DNA from: Opitutaceae bacterium
Lineage (GTDB): Bacteria; Verrucomicrobiota; Verrucomicrobiia; Opitutales; Opitutaceae
Assembly (NCBI GenBank): GCA_016794785.1
Contig: JAEUHC010000015.1
Span: 389,996-453,995, forward strand
Length of the DNA stretch: 64,000 bases
Direction of reading: 5' to 3'
Numbering within the stretch: position 1 is the stretch's first letter; the number at the start of each line of letters is the position of its first letter. Below, in pieces: positions 8,868 to 17,500 of this stretch. A program made the position numbers and the translations under genes. The notes under the pieces were generated by a model, which worked only from the letters and a program-made list of their open reading frames with translations, searched no databases and was not told the DNA's origin.

Positions 8868-9994
8868 AGCGTGCGCTGCGCGCGTGGGCGTGGCTGGCGG
8901 CCAGCGCCGCAACGGTGATCGCCGGCCGCGGCGGGGAGCCCGTGCCGGTGATGGTGCAGAGCGCGCCCGGTCAGTTTGAAATCTCGGCCGTAGATTCCGC
9001 GGCCGCTCATGCCGTGGCCGTGCTGGCGGAGGATGGGTGGCGACGGCTCGCGCCGCCGCTGGAGTTGCCCTCGTCTTTTGCGACCCCGGTCTATGTGCGC
9101 ATCATCTCCTCGGCACCCGAGCCCTTTGCCGTGACGGCTGAGAGCGGCGGTGTGGTCTCGGTGCGGCTCGATGCGCAGGCGCAACCCGCCCAGGTGCGGC
9201 GAGCGCTGGTGCAGGGGCTGTTGCTGCGCCTGGCCGTCGCCCACCACGGAGTGAACGAACGGCTGGCCGTGCCACGTTGGCTCGAAGAGGCGTGCGCGGG
9301 CTGGTGGCGGACGCGGGCCGACGCGGCGCAGCTTGATGCCTTGAAGCAGGCCAGTGAACACGAGCGCCCGCCGTTGCTGAGTGCAGTCCTCGGTTGGGCC
9401 CACGGCGGCGGGCCGCGCCCGGACCTGTCCGCCGCCTCGGTCTGGCTGCTGACCGTGCTGCAAACCGAGTCGGGCCGGGGCCGCGAGTGGCCGGCATTGC
9501 TCGGGCGCCTGCTGCGGGGCGACGATCCGGAGGTGGCGCTCGGCGCCTGTTATCCGGGGCGTTTCGCCTCGCCCGCGGAGCGCGAGTTGTGGTGGCAGAC
9601 GTGCTGGCACCAAGCCGTGCGTGCCCGCCCGCTGCCGGCGCTTTCGATCGCCGATTCGCGGGTGCAGCTTGGTGCGCTGGCGCGCTTCGTCTTTGCCGCC
9701 GGCGCTGAGGAGGCGGATGTCGTCCTGCCGCTTCCGGACGTGCTGGCGCGCGCGACCGAGCCCATCGTGGCGGCGGAGCTCGCCCGCCGGGCCGGCGAAC
9801 TCTCGCGCGTGCTCGCCACGCTGCACCCGTTTTACCGCAACGCCGGGCTGTCGCTCGCCGAGGCTTTCGCCGCGCGCACCGCCGCGCCGGGAAAGCGCGC
9901 GGCCGCAGCGGCGACGTTTGCGCGGGACTGGGGCGATGCGCTCCTGCTCGAAGCCGCCAGCAAGGCGGCGCTCGACGCGGCGGAGAAGCGCTAG
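8864..9994 (+). CDS. Exported protein resembling a degenerate peptidase-MA fold
   Basis: A 376-residue protein starting at a GTG that overlaps the previous stop (GTGA); an upstream in-frame ATG at 8807 would lie inside the previous gene and give no signal peptide. The N-terminus (VKRALRAWAWLAAS) looks like a signal sequence. The segment VPRWLEEACAGWW near residue 140 resembles the helix of peptidase-MA-like proteins that follows the zinc motif. However, no HExxH is present: the place where it would fall reads AVAHHGVNE. So if it belongs to that fold it is probably inactive. Function unknown; it lies just upstream of murJ. Confidence 0.6.
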   Translation: MKRALRAWAWLAASAATVIAGRGGEPVPVMVQSAPGQFEISAVDSAAAHAVAVLAEDGWRRLAPPLELPSSFATPVYVRIISSAPEPFAVTAESGGVVSVRLDAQAQPAQVRRALVQGLLLRLAVAHHGVNERLAVPRWLEEACAGWWRTRADAAQLDALKQASEHERPPLLSAVLGWAHGGGPRPDLSAASVWLLTVLQTESGRGREWPALLGRLLRGDDPEVALGACYPGRFASPAERELWWQTCWHQAVRARPLPALSIADSRVQLGALARFVFAAGAEEADVVLPLPDVLARATEPIVAAELARRAGELSRVLATLHPFYRNAGLSLAEAFAARTAAPGKRAAAAATFARDWGDALLLEAASKAALDAAEKR

Positions 9995-10045
9995 GCCGTC
10001 GTCTGGCTTGCCAATCCGGGCGCGGCCCCGCGAAGCTCGCCGCAC

Positions 10046-11635
10046 GTGTCCAAGAGCTTCAAAAACATCGGCGTCGTCGCGTCGGCGACCATGCTGTCGC
10101 GTTTTCTGGGGCTCGCGCGCGACATGCTCGTGACGGCGGTGTTCGGCGTCTCAGCGCTGGCATCGTCGTTCTACACCGCGTTCACGCTGCCGAATCTTTT
10201 CCGGCGCCTGCTGGGCGAGGGTGCGCTCACGGCGGCGTTCGTGCCCACGCTCAACGAAGAGCTGCGCGCCCGTGCGCGGCCGGGGGCCTTTGCGCTGGTT
10301 AACAGCGTCGCGAGCTGGCTGCTCGTTGTGAGCGGCGGCGTGGTGTTGCTCTCGATGCTGGCGCTCGTCGTCGCGATGCGGCTCGGGCCCGAGGCCCAGG
10401 CGCTCGGGCTGCCCGCTGGCACCGTGCGCCGCTGGATCGAGGCGGCGGATCTCGCGGTGGTGCTGTTTCCCTACCTCGTCTGCGTGTGCCTCGCCGCGGT
10501 GTTTGGCGCGGCGCTGCAGACGCTCGACCGGTTTCTGGAGCCGGCGCTTTCGCCCATCTGGCTCAACCTTTCGATGCTCGCGCTGCTCGGTGGCGCGGCC
10601 TACGGCGGCTGGGCTGCGTCGCCGGAGGGACGCATGATGTGGCTGTGCGCCGGGACGCTGCTCGGCGGTGTGCTCCAACTGCTGGTGCCGGCGTTCGCGC
10701 TGATGCGCGAGGGCTGGCGTCCGCGCTTCGATTTCACGGTCGGCGATCCCTTGCGCCAGATTCTGCGCCTGATGGGGCCGACGGTTTTTGGCTCGGCGAT
10801 TTACCTGATCAACATGGCCGTGTCCCGCTTCGTGGGCCACTCGCTCAACGATTCCGCCGTCACGGTGCTCAACCTCGCCTCCCGCCTGATGGAGCTGCCC
10901 ATCGGCGTCTTCGCCGTCGCCATCTCGACGGTCATCTTCCCGCTGATCTCGAAGTTTGCCGCGGCGGGCGACTGGCCGAATCTCGCCGCGGCCTACCGCA
11001 AGGGCATGCGCCTCATCCTAGTGATCAACGTGCCGGCGGCCGTGGGGCTGGGCGTCCTGGCGGTGCCGATCATTCGGCTGCTGTTCCAGCGCGGCGCCTT
11101 CGATGCGGGCGACACGGCGCTCATGGCGCCGGTCCTCGTGGTGTATGCGCTCGGGCTGCCGTTCTTCTCGTTCGTCAATCTGGTGCTCCGGGCCTTCTAC
11201 GCGCAGAAGGATACTGCGACGCCGGTCCGCGCGGCCGTGCTGAGCTTCGTGGTCAACCTGGTGCTCAGTGCCGTTCTCATGCGTCCGCTCGGCACCGTGG
11301 GGCTCGCCATCGCGGGCAATGTCGCGGTCGTGGCCCAGGCGTGGTTTCTCCAGAGCGCGCTCACGCGCAAGCACGCGGAGTTTCGCTTCGGCCACCTCGG
11401 GCGCGATTTGGCCAAGGTCGTCTTGGCCAGTGCCGTGATGGGTGTGGCGGTGTGGCTGGGCTGGCGCGCGTGGTCGCAGGCGTGGCCCGCGACCGGCGGT
11501 GCGGTGCTCGGCGGCATCACGCTTCATGTCGCGGGCGGCGTGGCGATCTATGGCGGGCTGCTCTGGGCTCTGAAGATCGAGGGCCGCGACGATCTCGCGG
11601 CGGTGTGGGCCAAGGTGAAGGCGCGGTTCGGTTGA
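10046..11635 (+). CDS. murJ: Lipid II flippase MurJ
   Basis: A 529-residue multi-pass membrane protein of the MVF/MOP superfamily. The N-terminus carries the family signature SRFLGLARDM, then LPNLFRRLLGEGALTAAFVP, and about 14 hydrophobic helices follow. MurJ moves lipid-linked peptidoglycan precursor across the inner membrane. The start is GTG at 10046, which gives the conserved N-terminal length. It follows the degenerate peptidase-like gene by 51 bp and precedes the SBF-like carrier by 6 bp, so it sits within a continuous plus-strand operon. Confidence 0.93.
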   Translation: MSKSFKNIGVVASATMLSRFLGLARDMLVTAVFGVSALASSFYTAFTLPNLFRRLLGEGALTAAFVPTLNEELRARARPGAFALVNSVASWLLVVSGGVVLLSMLALVVAMRLGPEAQALGLPAGTVRRWIEAADLAVVLFPYLVCVCLAAVFGAALQTLDRFLEPALSPIWLNLSMLALLGGAAYGGWAASPEGRMMWLCAGTLLGGVLQLLVPAFALMREGWRPRFDFTVGDPLRQILRLMGPTVFGSAIYLINMAVSRFVGHSLNDSAVTVLNLASRLMELPIGVFAVAISTVIFPLISKFAAAGDWPNLAAAYRKGMRLILVINVPAAVGLGVLAVPIIRLLFQRGAFDAGDTALMAPVLVVYALGLPFFSFVNLVLRAFYAQKDTATPVRAAVLSFVVNLVLSAVLMRPLGTVGLAIAGNVAVVAQAWFLQSALTRKHAEFRFGHLGRDLAKVVLASAVMGVAVWLGWRAWSQAWPATGGAVLGGITLHVAGGVAIYGGLLWALKIEGRDDLAAVWAKVKARFG

Positions 11636-11641
11636 CGCGTC

Positions 11642-12637
11642 ATGGCTGCTCCCGTGAAGAAAAGTCTCCGGCCCGACTGGTTCCTGTCGGCGATGTTCGC
11701 GGCGGTGGCGCTCGCGGCGCTGGCGCCGGGGATCGGGGCGACGGGCGGGCCGCTGCGCGCGGAGGTCGTTACCAAGTTCGGCGTGATGGCGGCGTTCTAC
11801 GTCTATGGCCTGACGCTGTCGTTTGCGGCGCTGAAGGGAGGCGCGTTGCAGTGGCGGCTGCATCTCGCGGTGCAGGTCGCGACGTTCCTTTTTTTCCCGC
11901 TGCTGGCCGCTGCGACGCTCCGTCTGGCGGGGCCGCGGCTCCCGGCCGACCTTGCGCTCGGTCTCGTCTATTTGTGCGCGATGCCGTCAACCATTTCGTC
12001 GGCGGTGGCCCTGACGGCGGTGGCCCGCGGCAACGTGCCGGGCGCGGTCTTCAATGCCACGCTCTCGAGCCTGCTGGGCGTCGTGCTCACGCCGGTGTGG
12101 CTGCACGCCCTCGGCGGCGTGGCGGGGACGTCAGGTGGGCTTGAGCGCGCGATTCTGGACATCGCGCGCCTGCTCGTGCTGCCGATGATCGTCGGGCAGT
12201 TGTGCCGGCCATTCCTCGCGGAGTGGGCGGCGCGCCATCGCCCGAAACTGCAGCTCACGGATCGGCTGCTGATTCTGTTTCTGATATACGCGACGTTCTG
12301 CGACTCGTTCGAGCACGGGGTGTGGCGCGGCCAAGGCTGGGAACTGCTCATCGGCGTGACCCTGGGGGCCGCGGTGTTGTTTGCCGTGGCGTCACTCCTG
12401 ATCGCATGGGTGGGTCGCATCCTGGGCTTCTCGCGCGCGGACCGGACCGCGCTGCTGTTTTGCGGCACGCAGAAGAGCCTCGCGCAAGGCGCCACCATGT
12501 CGCGCGTGCTGCTCGCCGGGCACCCAGCCGCCGGCCTCGTGCTGCTGCCGCTGATGATCTATCACGCGCTGCAACTCGTCGTGGGCGGGCTACTGGCTCC
12601 GCGTTGGGCGAAATCCGCCGAACAAGACTCCTCATGA
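11642..12637 (+). CDS. Bile acid:sodium symporter (SBF-like) family carrier
   Basis: A 331-residue integral membrane protein with about 9-10 hydrophobic helices. The central motif LVYLCAMPSTISSAVALT and the C-terminal LLFCGTQKSLAQGATM are those of the SBF-like (YfeH-type) branch of the BASS family. Such carriers move organic anions, often with sodium; the substrate is not known here. It starts 6 bp after murJ and overlaps the GNAT gene by 4 bp (ATGA). Confidence 0.88.
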   Translation: MAAPVKKSLRPDWFLSAMFAAVALAALAPGIGATGGPLRAEVVTKFGVMAAFYVYGLTLSFAALKGGALQWRLHLAVQVATFLFFPLLAAATLRLAGPRLPADLALGLVYLCAMPSTISSAVALTAVARGNVPGAVFNATLSSLLGVVLTPVWLHALGGVAGTSGGLERAILDIARLLVLPMIVGQLCRPFLAEWAARHRPKLQLTDRLLILFLIYATFCDSFEHGVWRGQGWELLIGVTLGAAVLFAVASLLIAWVGRILGFSRADRTALLFCGTQKSLAQGATMSRVLLAGHPAAGLVLLPLMIYHALQLVVGGLLAPRWAKSAEQDSS

Positions 12638-12918
12638 CAACCGATCCCATCCCAGTCTTGCACAACACCACAGCGGGTCGCTTCGAGGCGACGGTAGAGG
12701 GACACCTCTGTGTCGCCGAGTATGAGGTCGCGGCGGATGGGGTCGTCACATTCACCCACACCCACGTGCCGCCGGAGCTGCGCGGACGGGGCATCGCGGA
12801 AAAACTCGTGCGCGCCGCGCTCGCCTGGGCGCGCACCGAAGGCCACCGTGTGGTGCCCGCGTGCTCGTATGTGGAGGCGTTCATTCGCCGCAACGCCGAG
12901 TATCAGGATTTGCTGTGA
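12634..12918 (+). CDS. Small GNAT-like N-acetyltransferase (YjdJ type)
   Basis: A 94-residue minimal GNAT fold. It has the acetyl-CoA loop RGRGIAEKLV preceded by VPPELRG, and the tail VVPACSYVEAFIRRNAEY, typical of the short YjdJ-like (Acetyltransf_CG) branch. The acceptor is unknown. The ATG overlaps the stop of the carrier gene, which settles the start. It ends the plus-strand run; the next 121 bp show no terminator. Confidence 0.85.
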   Translation: MTTDPIPVLHNTTAGRFEATVEGHLCVAEYEVAADGVVTFTHTHVPPELRGRGIAEKLVRAALAWARTEGHRVVPACSYVEAFIRRNAEYQDLL

Positions 12919-13039
12919 GGGGCGGCGGGCCTGTCTCTCCTGGAGCCGGCTACTGACGGTTGGTGGCTTGGTGGACTCGGGGTGAAGTTTGCTAATAAAT
13001 CCCGGCGGCCCGCGTAGTGGGGATCAACCCCATCTCGCC

Positions 13040-13483
13040 ATGAATGCCGACGAATTCCTCGCCCCGGAAACGCGGAAGGCCCGCGTGGAGATCATTCCGC
13101 TGATCGATGTGGTTTTCTTCCTGCTCGCGACCTTCGTGCTGTTCACGCTCTCGCTGCAACGCCTGCGGCTCGTCGAGTCCCCGCTGGCGCAAAGCACCGA
13201 CAAGCCCACGCCGCCGCCCGAGGAAAACTTTGTCGCGATCCAGACTTCCGCGGACGGGACCTACTTCTGGAAGCGGGGCGCGCAGACGGCGGCCGAGCCG
13301 ATCATAGCGGCGGAACTTCGGCCGCGGCTGGAAGACCTGCGCCGCAGCACGGCCTTGCCACGGGTGCTGGTGCGCTCGGATCGCGGAGCGACGCTGGGCG
13401 CGGCGGTGCTCCTGCTTGATGAGGTGCGCCGCGCCGGCATCACGCAGGTCGCGGTCGAGACCGTCACGACGCCGTCGGGCTGA
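13040..13483 (+). CDS. ExbD/TolR-like biopolymer transport protein
   Basis: A 147-residue protein with a short N-terminus, one transmembrane helix carrying the functional aspartate (IPLIDVVFFLLATFVLF, about residues 18-36) and a periplasmic domain ending RVLVRSDRGATLGAAVLLLDEVRRAG. This is the ExbD/TolR layout: the proton-motive partner of ExbB that drives TonB or Tol systems. No ExbB lies next to it, so it must pair with a partner encoded elsewhere, possibly energising the two TonB receptors here. The gene is convergent with the next one, leaving only 13 bp between their stops. Confidence 0.85.
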   Translation: MNADEFLAPETRKARVEIIPLIDVVFFLLATFVLFTLSLQRLRLVESPLAQSTDKPTPPPEENFVAIQTSADGTYFWKRGAQTAAEPIIAAELRPRLEDLRRSTALPRVLVRSDRGATLGAAVLLLDEVRRAGITQVAVETVTTPSG

Positions 13484-13496
13484 AGCTGCGCCCCGT

Positions 13497-14438
13497 TCAG
13501 GCGAACAACGCGCGCATCTCGGCGAGATAGCGCGGCACGGCGACGGCGGAGTCCTCCTTCGCCTCGTATTCCAGCGCGACCCAGCCTTGGTAGCCGCCGT
13601 CGCGCAGGAGCTGCGTGAAGCGTTTCAGGTCGGCGTGCTTCTTCGTGCGCGGCTGGTCGCCGTCGATCTCGACCTTGAATTGCACGTTGACGGAGTAGGG
13701 CACGCACTCCGCGAAATCCTTGTAGGGATCGGGCGTGCGGAAATTGCCGGAGTCTAGGTTCACGCCGATCCACGGGCTTTTCACCGCCTTGACCATCGGG
13801 AGGAGCGTGGCGGCGCTGCCGATGGAGTCGTGGTTTTCGAGGCCAAGGAAAATGCCTTTCTTGCCCGCGTAGTCGCAGCACTCCTCCAGCGCGCTCACGA
13901 CGACTTTGTCGGCCTCGGCGCGGGGGAAATCCTTCGGGGCGACGCCGGCGAAGACCCGGATGTGCGGCGCGCCGAGCAGCGCGGCGCGATCGATCCACTT
14001 CTTGGTGGCGGCGATTTCCTCGGCGAGCTTGGGGCTGCCCTTGGGGTGGGAGAAATTGTTGCCGATGGCGGTGCCGCTCACGGCCACGCCGCGCAGGTAG
14101 GCATGGCGGCGGAGGCGGAGCATGTAGTCATCGCTCTCCTCGGAGAAGAAATAGGTCGTGAGCTCCGCGCCATCGCAGCCGTGCGCGGCGCAGTAATCGA
14201 TGAACTTGAACATGTCGGTCGCGCGGCCGGGAGGGACCTTGTCGTTGGCCTTCCCGCGCATCACCGGAAAATTTTCGCGGAATGAGTAGGCCGCGAGACT
14301 GAGCCGCAGGCGCGGCCGGCCCGTGCGCTGGAAAGGATTGGGTGCGGTGGGTGCGGCGGCGGCGCCGATCGGCAGCGCGGCGGCGAGGCTGGCTGCGGCG
14401 GTGAGCTTGAGGAAGTCGCGACGGGGAAGGGTGGGCAT
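13497..14438 (-). CDS. Tat-exported sugar isomerase/epimerase-like TIM barrel
   Basis: A 313-residue protein. The N-terminus PRRDFLKLTAAAS followed by an alanine-rich hydrophobic stretch is a twin-arginine signal. The body is an AP endonuclease 2/xylose-isomerase-like TIM barrel, with metal-ligand-type residues in GLENHDS, GVNLDSGNF and VALEYEA. Such proteins are annotated as sugar phosphate isomerases/epimerases, but export makes a non-phosphorylated sugar or keto-sugar the more likely substrate. The start at 14438 is fixed by the Tat signal. It is divergent from the four-heme gene across a 130-bp region holding a nested inverted repeat. Confidence 0.87.
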   Translation of the reverse strand: MPTLPRRDFLKLTAAASLAAALPIGAAAAPTAPNPFQRTGRPRLRLSLAAYSFRENFPVMRGKANDKVPPGRATDMFKFIDYCAAHGCDGAELTTYFFSEESDDYMLRLRRHAYLRGVAVSGTAIGNNFSHPKGSPKLAEEIAATKKWIDRAALLGAPHIRVFAGVAPKDFPRAEADKVVVSALEECCDYAGKKGIFLGLENHDSIGSAATLLPMVKAVKSPWIGVNLDSGNFRTPDPYKDFAECVPYSVNVQFKVEIDGDQPRTKKHADLKRFTQLLRDGGYQGWVALEYEAKEDSAVAVPRYLAEMRALFA

Positions 14439-14467
14439 AGAGGGCGGGGTGTGAGCGGGAAGACGAC

Positions 14468-14528
14468 AGCCAAACGAAACCGTGACGGGATGCGCCATAT
14501 TTTTCACGGTTAAGATCGTCGTTTGGCT
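14468..14528. promoter_or_regulatory. Nested inverted repeat in a divergent promoter region
   Basis: Outer arms AGCCAAACGA (14468-14477) and TCGTTTGGCT (14519-14528) are perfect inverted copies. Directly inside them AACCGTGA (14478-14485) and TCACGGTT (14504-14511) are again perfect copies. The structure sits between the start of the Tat-exported TIM-barrel gene and that of the four-heme PVC gene. Its left arm contains the 12-mer CCAAACGAAACC, which recurs exactly at 32605-32616. A shared operator is the simplest reading; a cruciform or transcript hairpin is possible. Confidence 0.5.
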
Positions 14529-14568
14529 TGTCGCCGACACCTGGCGCATGAGGATGAAGGGCCCTCCT

Positions 14569-17500
14569 ATGCGCCTCACCTCCCGCCGTGTCGTGGTCCT
14601 GAGTTGTGCCCTCATTTGCATTGCCGCCGAGCTGTGCGCCGGCGACGCGGCGAAGAAACAGTCCGGCCGCGGCCAGTGGTGGCGCGAAATCGACACGGGA
14701 CCGTTCATCTCGGACACAATATTCACCGCGCCCAAGGGCGAGGTGGCCGCGCTCAAGGGCCTCGCGATCAAGGTGGGTGCGCGGCGCGAGGCGACGCTGG
14801 TGTTTGACACTGAGCTGCTGTGCTGGCGCGCGGGCTTCGAGGGCGGTGTGCTGCTGGCCGGCACACCGTGGGATGGCGGCCACGGCGGCAACACGCATTA
14901 TCCTCCCGACGGCGGCATTTTCTTTTTCCAGAACCCCACGGGCCGCGGGGCGGCGGCCGGCGGCGATTGGCGCGATGGGCGCGAGGGCGCGGCGGGGCCA
15001 CTGCCGCACGATGCAGCGCGCTATCGCGGGCTCTTCCGCCATGGGTCGGACGTCGTGCTGCACTACACTGTCGGGGGCGTGGACGTCCATGAGCGACCGG
15101 CGCTGGAGAGCTTCAACGCGGTGCGGGCGCTCACGCGCACGGTGAATGTCGCCGCGACTCCGGCGGCCGAAATCGAGCTGCTGGTCGCCACGGCTGGCGC
15201 GGGCCGGCTCAAGACCGGCGTTGCCGTGCAACTGGCCGGAGCGCCGGTGGGCGTGACGCTCAGGACCGTTGCGGATGGCCGCACGGTCGTCGCTATCGCG
15301 CGGGGCACCCCGGCGTCGCGCTTCGTGATCGTCTATGCCGAGGGTCCGATCGCGGCCGAGGTGCCGGCGGCCGATCTTGCGTCGCTTCGGCGCGGCGGGC
15401 CGGGACTTTTTCCGCAGACCTTCGCGGTGAAGGGGCAGCTCGATCCGCAGGCGGCCACGCGCACCTACGCCGTGGACACCATTCCGTTGCCTTCCGACAA
15501 CCCTTGGAAATCCCCGCCGCGATTCGGGGGCTTCGATTTCTTCCCCGATGGCAAGCGCCTCGCCGCCTCGACGTGGAACGGCGACGTGTGGATCGCCGAG
15601 GGCATCGACGGCGATCTTTCGAAGGTGACGTGGCGGCGCTTCGCGAGCGGGATGTTCCAGACGCTCGGCCTCAAGATCGTCGACGGTATCATCTACACGC
15701 AGGGCCGCGATCAGATCACACGGCTCCACGATCTCAACGGCGACGGCGAGGCTGATCACTACGAATGCTTCAACAACGACGTGCAGATCACGACGGGCTT
15801 CCACGAGTTCAGCTTCGATCTCGAGACCGACCGCGAGGGGAATTTTTATTTCAGCAAGGGCATGCCGGTGAACCAAGGCGGGCGCGGCTTCGCCCCATGG
15901 ACGTCGCACAACGGCGCGGTGCTCAAGGTCAGCAAGGACGGCTCCAAGCTCGAGCGCGTCGCGTGGGGCCTGCGCGCGCCGGGCGGGCTCGGGGTGAGCC
16001 CCGACGGCGTCATCACGACTGGCGAGAACGAGGGCTCGTGGGTTCCCGCCTGCAAGATTTCGTGGACGCCGCCGGGGCGCGTGACGTTCAACGGCGTGGT
16101 GCCCGGCACATGGGAGCGCTCCGAGTGGCGCGGGCCGTTGCCCGGCGCGCCGGCGGACTACGATCGGCCGCTGTGCTGGTTGCCCTACGCTGTCGATAAC
16201 TCGAGCGGGAGTCAGGCGTGGGTGCCGGCCGCCACCACGTGGGATCCGCGGCACGCGGGAGAGATGCTGCATCTCTCCTATGGCAAGTCCGGCATTTTTC
16301 GCGTGCTGCGCGACGAATTTGGCGGAGTGGTGCAGGGCGGGGTCTATCGGCTGCCGATCGAAGTGAGCGCGGCGGTGATGCGGGCTAGGTTTCACCCGGT
16401 GAACGGCCAGCTCTATGCGGCCGGTTTCCGCGGCTGGCAGACCAACGGGCGCGACGCCATCCACCGTATCCGCTTCACGGGTGTGACCAGGCCGGTCCCG
16501 ATCGGTTTGCGCGCGCACGCCAACGGCGTGGTGGTCGAGTTCTCCGCGCCGCTCGACCCAACCGTGGCCGCCGATCCTGCGCGTTATTCGATCAGCAAAT
16601 GGAATTATGTCTGGGGTCCGCAATATGGCTCGGGGCGCTTCTCCATCGACCAGCGTGACGAAGCGGCGGAGGCCAAGGCGCTCACCGCACCCTCGAAGGG
16701 CTCGCACAACATCATCGATCCCGTGGCGGTCGCCGCGGCGCGCCTGCTCGACGACGGGCGCTCGGTGTTCCTTTACGTCCCGCGGATGACGCCGGCAATG
16801 CAGCTCGAGCTGAAGCTCGATCTCGCCGATGCGAAAGGCGCGCGCGTGCGCGAGACGATCTACCACACCGTGCATGCGCTGCGGCCGGACTTCACGGTGC
16901 CCGCCGTGCGTTGGGAAGAGATTAAGGTCGCGGCGACCGGCCCGGTCGGCGAACCGGGACTCGCGCTGAGCTTCAACTCCGAGATCACCGACACGGTGCG
17001 GGTGGATCAACTCGCGCTCACGGTGCCGGAAGGCGCGTCGCCTTCGGTGTTCATCACCGCGCGGGGTGGATCCTTTGGCGCGGCGTGGCAGGGCTCGCTG
17101 ATTGTGCCTGAGCGCGACGACTACACGTTTTCCTTCGAGGGCAACGGCCACGTCACGCTCCAGATTGGCGGCCGGACGATTCTGAGCGGCGATCTGCCGC
17201 TCACCGCGCAGGCCCCGGTGACGCTCGCCAAGGGAGCGCACGCGATCTACGCAAGCTACAAGAGCCCGCGCGCGGGCGAGTCGCGGGTGCGGCTGCTCTG
17301 GTCGAGCCCGCAATTTCGCCCGGAGCCGGTGCCGGCGACGGCGTTCCGCTTTCTTCCGCCCTCGGAAATGCAGGCGTGGACGAAGGCGCGCGAGGGGCGC
17401 GAGGTTTTCACGGCGGCGATGTGCGTGCGCTGTCACCAGAGCGGGCGGGGCGGCCTGCCCGCCGACGTCACGCCGGAACTGCGCGTGAGCGCGCCGGACT

